Source: Gammaproteobacteria bacterium
GTDB taxonomy: Bacteria; Pseudomonadota; Gammaproteobacteria; Steroidobacterales; SZUA-146
Length of the DNA: 10,651 nucleotides
Reading direction: 5' to 3'
NCBI GenBank assembly: GCA_013002925.1
Contig: JABDLQ010000139.1
Span: forward strand, 1 to 10,651
The position numbers were made by a program, and so were the translations under genes. The notes under the pieces were generated by a model. The model was not told the origin of the DNA. It did no database searches and saw only the letters and a program-made list of their open reading frames with translations. Below, piece after piece: positions 6,195 to 10,651 of the stretch (position 1 is its first letter; each line of letters begins with the position of its first letter).

Positions 6195-6575
6195 GTGATT
6201 TTCGGGATCGGTACAGATATCTTGCGAGTAGAACGGGTTGCGCGTGTCTATGCAAGATTTGGCGAACGCTTTGCGCGCCGCATTTTAATGCCGCCAGAGT
6301 TCGAACATTTTGTAAAATCTTCTGACCCGGTGCGTTTTTTGAGCATGCGATTTGCTGCAAAAGAAGCCGTCGTTAAGGCGATGGGCACTGGCTTTGCAAA
6401 CGGCATGTGGGTGCGAGATGTCGGAGTGTACAGCGATCCGCGGGGTCGACCGGAAATCATGTATTCCAACCGTGGGGCTACACGTTGCCGGGAACTGGGT
6501 GTCGGAGAGGGCTTTCTTACGCTGTCGGATGAAGGCGGTTTTGTGATTGCAAACGCGATTTTACTGCGCGCCTGA
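6195..6575 (+). CDS. acpS: Holo-[acyl-carrier-protein] synthase
   Basis: 126 residues, the usual AcpS size. AcpS transfers 4'-phosphopantetheine from CoA to the serine of apo-ACP, activating fatty acid synthesis. The signature motifs are present: GIGTDILRVERV with the metal ligand Asp8, and RFAAKEAVVKAMGTG with Glu57 and Lys61. The central PVRFLSMRFAAKEA matches the E. coli PVRFLAKRFAVKEA block. The start is GTG at 6195. The in-frame codons upstream contain the recO TGA (6180–6182) and no other start, so this choice is firm. No strong Shine–Dalgarno is seen, so translation probably depends on ribosomes finishing recO 12 bases upstream. acpS lies in the same reading frame as recO, separated only by that TGA. 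It ends 13 bases from the convergent kinase gene. Confidence 0.96.
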   Translation: MIFGIGTDILRVERVARVYARFGERFARRILMPPEFEHFVKSSDPVRFLSMRFAAKEAVVKAMGTGFANGMWVRDVGVYSDPRGRPEIMYSNRGATRCRELGVGEGFLTLSDEGGFVIANAILLRA

Positions 6576-6588
6576 AATAGTCCCGGAA

Positions 6589-9261
6589 TCACGCGGCAGC
6601 ATTGCCAAGAGTGTCACGCGCTTTGGCAACTGCAACCAGCAAATTTTCAAGCGCCTGTGGCAGTTTTTCCGGGTTTCCATTACGCGCACATTGTTCTACC
6701 AGATCCGCCGCCTCCTGCAGAGCTGATAGCCGGCAGATGGCTGCGCTGCCGTTTAGTCGATGCGCACTTTCGCCAAGTTCTTCAGTATCAGTGTCAGTTT
6801 GCCAACCTCCGGCGTAGCGGGTTTCAAATTTGTCAAACTCCGTAAAAAGCAATTCGCGCATTTCATGATCCAACAGCAGCGTACTGTTGGGTTCAGGTAA
6901 CGAAGATTGCGGCAGGGACTGCGGGAGAGTCTGTTCCTTGCCACTTTTTATCCAGTAATTCAGGCCATTGATGAGCGTGGGTATTTGTAATGGCTTCACC
7001 CAACAGTCGAGCATTCCGGCATTGATACACTGTTGGTGCAATTCCGCAGAGACCGACGCGGTCATGCAGATTATAGGCGTGGAAACCATGTGCGCAAATT
7101 CGCGCATGCTACTTGCCGCTTCAATGCCATCACATCGCGGCATGCGTAAATCCAGCAACACCAGATCGTACGTAGCTGCACGGGCCCGGGTAATTGCTGC
7201 TTGTCCGTCAGCACATTGATCAACGATCATGCCGTGCTGATTGAGTAACTCGCTCATATAGGTCCGCCCGAATTCGTCGTCATCCGCAAGCAGAACGCGC
7301 AAGCCTTTCAGGCCATGGCTGTATCCTGCAACCGACCCAGGATTCTGATCAGTCAGGCGTGCAGCAAAATTTTCCTGCGGCGTATCCGCAGGCTTCGACA
7401 GCATCCGTTTGCGGAGCTTTTCCAGGGCGCCCGCGAGGTGACGCGGATGACAGTACAGAGGTAACACCTCTGCTCCGGCTGCCCGGTTTGTCAGTGACGC
7501 CGACAATAATTCATCGCGACCGGCCAGTATCAGGTGCGGACTCTGGGCGTGTTGACCTGCCCCGGAAAAATCCGGGCCTGTGCCAGAGTGTCGGTCAGTT
7601 TGTGCATTGGTGCACACACTCAGCCTGATGTCATCAGCCGGTGTACTCCTGTCCGTCACCTGATAGCCGTAAAATTCCAATAATCCCTCATAGTAGCGTC
7701 GTGAGTCCTCGTCCGGACAGTGCAGCCACACCTGTGCCGCGGCGGAGCCGGGTGCCACAGGCGACACAAAGGGAACCTGGTGAGACAACGTCAACTGCGC
7801 CGTAAACACCGAGCCCTGGTCCTTTGTGCTTGACAGGGTTAACTGGCCGCCCATGGCCTCTGTCAGCGAACGCGTAATCAACAGGCCCAAACCGCTCCCG
7901 CCTTCCGGGCTGCGGCCGGCCTGCGAATACGCCTCAAACAGAGAATCAATCTGAGCGCTGCTCATTCCCCGACCGGTATCTGCGATGTTTATGGATAAGT
8001 CGCATTTGTTGCCCGGCTTTGGTATTCCCGAGATGCGCAAATGTATCGATCCGGCGTCTGTGTATTTGATTGCATTGCTGACCAGGTTGGTCACGACCTG
8101 GCGAATCCGCAGACTATCCCCGATAAAAACAGCAGGCAGAGACGGGTCACTCCAGAAATATAAATCCAGCTTTTTATCTGACGCATTCGGAGCCAGCATG
8201 ATCAGGCAACGATGAATCTCATTGAGCAGATCAAAAGGTTCATTCTGAATATCCAGGCGGTTTGCTTCGATTCTTGAAAAATGCAGAGTGTTGTCAATCA
8301 GGTCCAGTAATGCATGTGCCGCTGATAATGTGTTGTCAATAAAAGTCTGCTGTTGCTCTGTCAATGACATGCGCTGCAATAATTGGAGATGACCGATAAT
8401 ACCGTTCATCGGTGACCGGATTTCGTGGCTGATGTTTGCCAAAAACGACGATTTGGCCGCGTTTTCTTCCTCCGCCCGTTTTCGCGCAAGGTCAAGCACG
8501 ACATTCTTGATTTCGGTTTCTTCGAGCGTTTTGCTCAGTTCTTCACTCGCTGCGGCTTCATATTTTTCGCGTTCGCTCTGCGCCGCACGCAGCGCCAGTG
8601 CCAGTGCCTCGACGCGTCGATACAAACCCATGATTTCAGATGGACCACTGATGGATGGAATCGGTGATTCGCTGCCACGCTCCACGCCAGACAGCGCGGT
8701 TGTCAATGCAGCCGTGTCGTGCTCGAATTGTTTAAAACGGGTGCGCAATTTCCACAGAAAAAAAGCACCGACGATGAACACTAAGGCAGCTGTGCCCGCA
8801 TAGCGGCGTAATAGCAAATGGTATTGCTCGGCGCGGTTGGTGATGACTTGCACCTTGCCGGCGACTTTATCAAGTGGCGCAATCAGTACCGTGGTTTCTG
8901 CCTGGTTTACTGCATTGTCAATATATGCAGTGTTACCGTAAAGCAACTGACCGTTGGCGTCCGTATACGTCACTTTGGTATCCGGAACAGCAGCAACCAA
9001 TGTGTCTATGAATCTGGCAAACTCGGGGGTCAGCCTATCGTCTTGTTGAAAGTTGCCCGCTCTTAGAGCGAAATTGCGAATTTGTCGGGCCGTGTCAAGC
9101 GCTCGATGTTGCGTCTGATCATTGAGCGCCTGTAATTGCACAACATACGAGGTTATCAGCAAGGCAAACGCCAGCAGCCACAATGCGAGTAATGGCACAA
9201 CTGCACTTGTGTATAACGAGTATCGCGGCCCGGTTTTTTCAAAGACGTCCATTAGCACCAT
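6589..9261 (-). CDS. barA: BarA/GacS-type hybrid sensor histidine kinase
   Basis: 890 residues (E. coli BarA 918). Order: TM1 (about 22–43), periplasmic domain (44–153), TM2 (154–171), a weak HAMP/coiled coil to about 270, HisKA with phosphoacceptor His279 in ANISHEIRSPMNG, and HATPase with N-box TNLVSNAIKYT, DTGRGM (428–433) and GGSGLGL (454–460). Then come a degenerate receiver (about 507–620), a true receiver (652–770; Asp660/661, phosphosite Asp704, Thr734, Lys756) and an HPt with His834. The stretch TLEETEIKNVVLDLARKRAE just before the H-box closely matches E. coli BarA. Together with the divergent rlmD neighbour, this supports orthology. BarA relays phosphate His–Asp–His to UvrY/GacA, driving Csr/Rsm small RNAs; that regulator is not in the window. 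GGAAGGG 7 bases upstream supports the first ATG over Met4. Confidence 0.9.
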   Translation of the reverse strand: MVLMDVFEKTGPRYSLYTSAVVPLLALWLLAFALLITSYVVQLQALNDQTQHRALDTARQIRNFALRAGNFQQDDRLTPEFARFIDTLVAAVPDTKVTYTDANGQLLYGNTAYIDNAVNQAETTVLIAPLDKVAGKVQVITNRAEQYHLLLRRYAGTAALVFIVGAFFLWKLRTRFKQFEHDTAALTTALSGVERGSESPIPSISGPSEIMGLYRRVEALALALRAAQSEREKYEAAASEELSKTLEETEIKNVVLDLARKRAEEENAAKSSFLANISHEIRSPMNGIIGHLQLLQRMSLTEQQQTFIDNTLSAAHALLDLIDNTLHFSRIEANRLDIQNEPFDLLNEIHRCLIMLAPNASDKKLDLYFWSDPSLPAVFIGDSLRIRQVVTNLVSNAIKYTDAGSIHLRISGIPKPGNKCDLSINIADTGRGMSSAQIDSLFEAYSQAGRSPEGGSGLGLLITRSLTEAMGGQLTLSSTKDQGSVFTAQLTLSHQVPFVSPVAPGSAAAQVWLHCPDEDSRRYYEGLLEFYGYQVTDRSTPADDIRLSVCTNAQTDRHSGTGPDFSGAGQHAQSPHLILAGRDELLSASLTNRAAGAEVLPLYCHPRHLAGALEKLRKRMLSKPADTPQENFAARLTDQNPGSVAGYSHGLKGLRVLLADDDEFGRTYMSELLNQHGMIVDQCADGQAAITRARAATYDLVLLDLRMPRCDGIEAASSMREFAHMVSTPIICMTASVSAELHQQCINAGMLDCWVKPLQIPTLINGLNYWIKSGKEQTLPQSLPQSSLPEPNSTLLLDHEMRELLFTEFDKFETRYAGGWQTDTDTEELGESAHRLNGSAAICRLSALQEAADLVEQCARNGNPEKLPQALENLLVAVAKARDTLGNAAA

Positions 9262-9363
9262 ATTCTAACCCTTCCTGCCGGCAAAATAATAATTCACGGA
9301 GCGTTATGACAGGCAATCTGCTAGACTCTGCGCCCCTGATTTTGAGATTCAGCGAGGTTAAAA
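9262..9363. promoter_or_regulatory. Divergent barA–rlmD intergenic region with candidate promoters
   Basis: These 102 bases must hold the promoters of both genes. On the plus strand an extended −10, TGCTAGACT (9319–9327), lies about 37 bases before the rlmD GTG without a good −35. On the minus strand an AT-rich patch at 9286–9294 (read as TATTAT or AATTAT) with TTGCCT (plus 9311–9316) 16–19 bases upstream is the best barA candidate, but it is weak. A TGCCGGCA palindrome (9276–9283) abuts the barA ribosome site. Ribosome sites are clear for both genes: GAGG (9354–9357) for rlmD and GGAAGGG for barA. Confidence 0.35.
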
Positions 9364-10651
9364 GTGGCCAGGCGGAAACCGCGTGTGAGGACTTTTGAAG
9401 CAGACATTCTGGATCTGGCTCACGATGGGCGCGGTATCGCGAAGATCAACGGCAAAACCGTGTTCGTGCACGGTGCCTTGCCGGGTGAACACGTTACTTT
9501 GACGGTCTATCGGAAAAAACGTAGTTTTGACGAAGCGATTACAGACAGTGTGCATACCGCGAGCCCGCAACGCGTGGCACCCGTCTGTGCAGCTTTTGGT
9601 GTTTGTGGCGGATGCGCCATGCAACATTTAAGTGATGCCGACCAGCGGAGTCATAAACGCACACAACTGGAGCATGATTTACAAAAAATTGGTGGCGTGG
9701 CGCCGCATTCGTGGTTACCGGATCTGGCTGCCGAACCATGGCATTATCGGCGGCGCGGGCGTCTGGGTGTCAAGCAGGTGATTGGTAAGGGGCGTGTGCT
9801 CGTAGGCTTTCGGGAACGCCGTTCTTCATACATCGCCGATATGGCGAGTTGTCCCATCCTGGCCCATCCCGTTGATGCATTGATCACGCCATTATCTGAT
9901 CTGATCGGTTCGCTGTCAGTTGCCGACAAGGTCCCGCAAATAGAGATAGCAGTAGGCGACGAAGTGACCGCTTTGGTGTTCAGACATTTGCAGGCCATGA
10001 GTGAGCAGGACCTCAATACGTTGCAAACGTTTGCGCGCGAATGGAATGTGGATGTGTACCTGCAGCCTGGTGGACCGGCATCTGTAGTGCCGCTGGGAGA
10101 GGTGCGTGAACTCAGTTATCACCTGCCGCAGTTTGATGTTGAGATCGGGTTTCAGCCGCTGGATTTTTTGCAGGTAAATACCGAGCTAAATCGCCGCATG
10201 ATCTCCCATGTCATCGGTAATGCTGCGTTGCGCCCCGGAGATCATGTGCTTGACCTTTTTTGTGGGCTGGGCAATTTTACTTTGCCGTTGGCTCGCTGTG
10301 CCGATGTCGTGGTGGGTGTGGAAGGTGATGACAATCTGGTCACGCGCGCCAGGGCCAACGCAGTCAGGAATGGCCTCGAAAACGTGGAGTTTCACGTTGG
10401 CAATCTGTTCACCCCTGAGGTGCAGTGGCCCTGGCTGAACAAGGCCTACGATGTGGTATTTATTGATCCGCCAAGGGCCGGTGCGCAGGAGATCCTGCCG
10501 TTTGTGGCAAAAACAGGTCCGCGGATGATCGCCTACGTATCGTGTCATCCGGCTACTCTCGCAAGGGATGCGGCAATTCTGGTGAATGATTTTGGCTACC
10601 GATTGTCAAAATGCGGAATTATGGATATGTTTCCGCATACGGCACACGTAG
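9364..10651 (+). CDS. rlmD: 23S rRNA (uracil-1939-C5)-methyltransferase RlmD, 3' end cut off
   Basis: 429 codons are present and the gene runs off the right edge; E. coli RlmD has 433 residues and ends shortly after MFPHTGH, so only about a dozen are missing. An N-terminal TRAM domain (about 9–67; LDLAHDGRGIAKINGKTVFV) precedes the [4Fe–4S] ligands Cys75, Cys81 and Cys84 (CAAFGVCGGC) plus Cys163 (ASCPIL). The SAM-binding fold has FLQVN (268–272), DLFCGLGNFTLPLA (297–310) and FIDPPRAG (367–374). The nucleophile Cys394 is in YVSCHPATLARD. The enzyme makes m5U1939 in 23S rRNA. The start is GTG at 9364 with GAGG six bases upstream, giving a basic MARRKPR N-terminus. In E. coli rlmD is likewise divergent from barA and followed by relA. 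Confidence 0.95.
   Translation, partial: MARRKPRVRTFEADILDLAHDGRGIAKINGKTVFVHGALPGEHVTLTVYRKKRSFDEAITDSVHTASPQRVAPVCAAFGVCGGCAMQHLSDADQRSHKRTQLEHDLQKIGGVAPHSWLPDLAAEPWHYRRRGRLGVKQVIGKGRVLVGFRERRSSYIADMASCPILAHPVDALITPLSDLIGSLSVADKVPQIEIAVGDEVTALVFRHLQAMSEQDLNTLQTFAREWNVDVYLQPGGPASVVPLGEVRELSYHLPQFDVEIGFQPLDFLQVNTELNRRMISHVIGNAALRPGDHVLDLFCGLGNFTLPLARCADVVVGVEGDDNLVTRARANAVRNGLENVEFHVGNLFTPEVQWPWLNKAYDVVFIDPPRAGAQEILPFVAKTGPRMIAYVSCHPATLARDAAILVNDFGYRLSKCGIMDMFPHTAHV

Noticed and set aside
6904..6936. Short GGCAGGGACTGCGGGAG-type tandem, Leu-Pro-Gln-Ser repeat in barA
   Set aside because: This is just the flexible LPQSLPQSS linker between the receiver and HPt domains, with no sign of a larger repeat.
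8432..8803. 123-codon plus-strand frame opposite barA
   Set aside because: A Ser/Ala-rich low-complexity translation antisense to the HAMP/coiled-coil and TM2-proximal part of the kinase. Best explained as a shadow.
8909..8931. Inverted repeat ACTGCAT...ATGCAGT in the barA periplasmic coding region
   Set aside because: 7-bp arms with a 9-base spacer are expected by chance in a gene of this length, and there is no regulatory context.
1..10651. Search for defence, phage, insertion-sequence, CRISPR, toxin–antitoxin or biosynthetic cluster genes
   Set aside because: Every substantial stretch is accounted for by conserved housekeeping genes. I saw no transposase, integrase, repeat array or cargo-like gene.

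Overview
This window is ordinary core chromosome from a gammaproteobacterium, probably outside the Enterobacterales. It carries the end of the sigma-E regulator pair (rseB–rseC), the lepA–lepB–DUF4845–rnc–era–recO–acpS run, and a divergent pair made of a BarA/GacS hybrid kinase and the 23S rRNA methyltransferase RlmD. BarA next to and divergent from RlmD is also the Escherichia coli arrangement. DUF4845 between lepB and rnc is common in non-enteric gamma- and betaproteobacteria. Every protein call comes from reading motifs in the translations; no database search was run.

Positions 1–6575 (plus strand) hold one tightly packed co-directional block. It runs: the last 41 codons of rseB, rseC, a small CxxC glutaredoxin-like protein, lepA (back-translocase GTPase), lepB (signal peptidase I), a DUF4845 membrane protein, rnc (RNase III), era (ribosome-assembly GTPase), recO (recombination mediator) and acpS (holo-ACP synthase). 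Most junctions are stop/start overlaps or gaps of 1–15 bases: GTGA at rseC/grx and era/recO, TTGA at DUF4845/rnc, and 8 bases at rnc/era. This points to polycistronic, translationally coupled expression. The only larger gaps are 53 bases before rseC and 69 bases before lepA, and the latter holds a strong inverted repeat. The themes are envelope stress and protein export (RseB/C, LepB), translation and ribosome maturation (LepA, RNase III, Era), DNA repair (RecO) and ACP activation for lipid synthesis (AcpS). pdxJ, which usually sits between recO and acpS in gammaproteobacteria, is missing.

Positions 6589–9261 (minus strand) hold an 890-residue hybrid sensor kinase that ends 13 bases from acpS. 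Its order is TM–periplasmic domain–TM–degenerate HAMP–HisKA–HATPase–pseudo-receiver–receiver–HPt. It matches BarA/GacS in architecture and in a signature segment just before the H-box. A 102-base divergent region (9262–9363) separates it from rlmD, which runs off the right edge within about a dozen codons of its expected end.

I found no mobile elements, CRISPR arrays, tRNA or rRNA genes, toxin–antitoxin modules or defence genes, and no gene-free stretch over about 100 bases. I see no convincing undescribed system. The points most worth a second look are the missing pdxJ and the recO/acpS junction, a terminator-like hairpin inside lepA, the hairpin ahead of lepA, a scrambled repeat at the rseB/rseC junction, and the degenerate receiver and atypical HPt of the BarA-like kinase.
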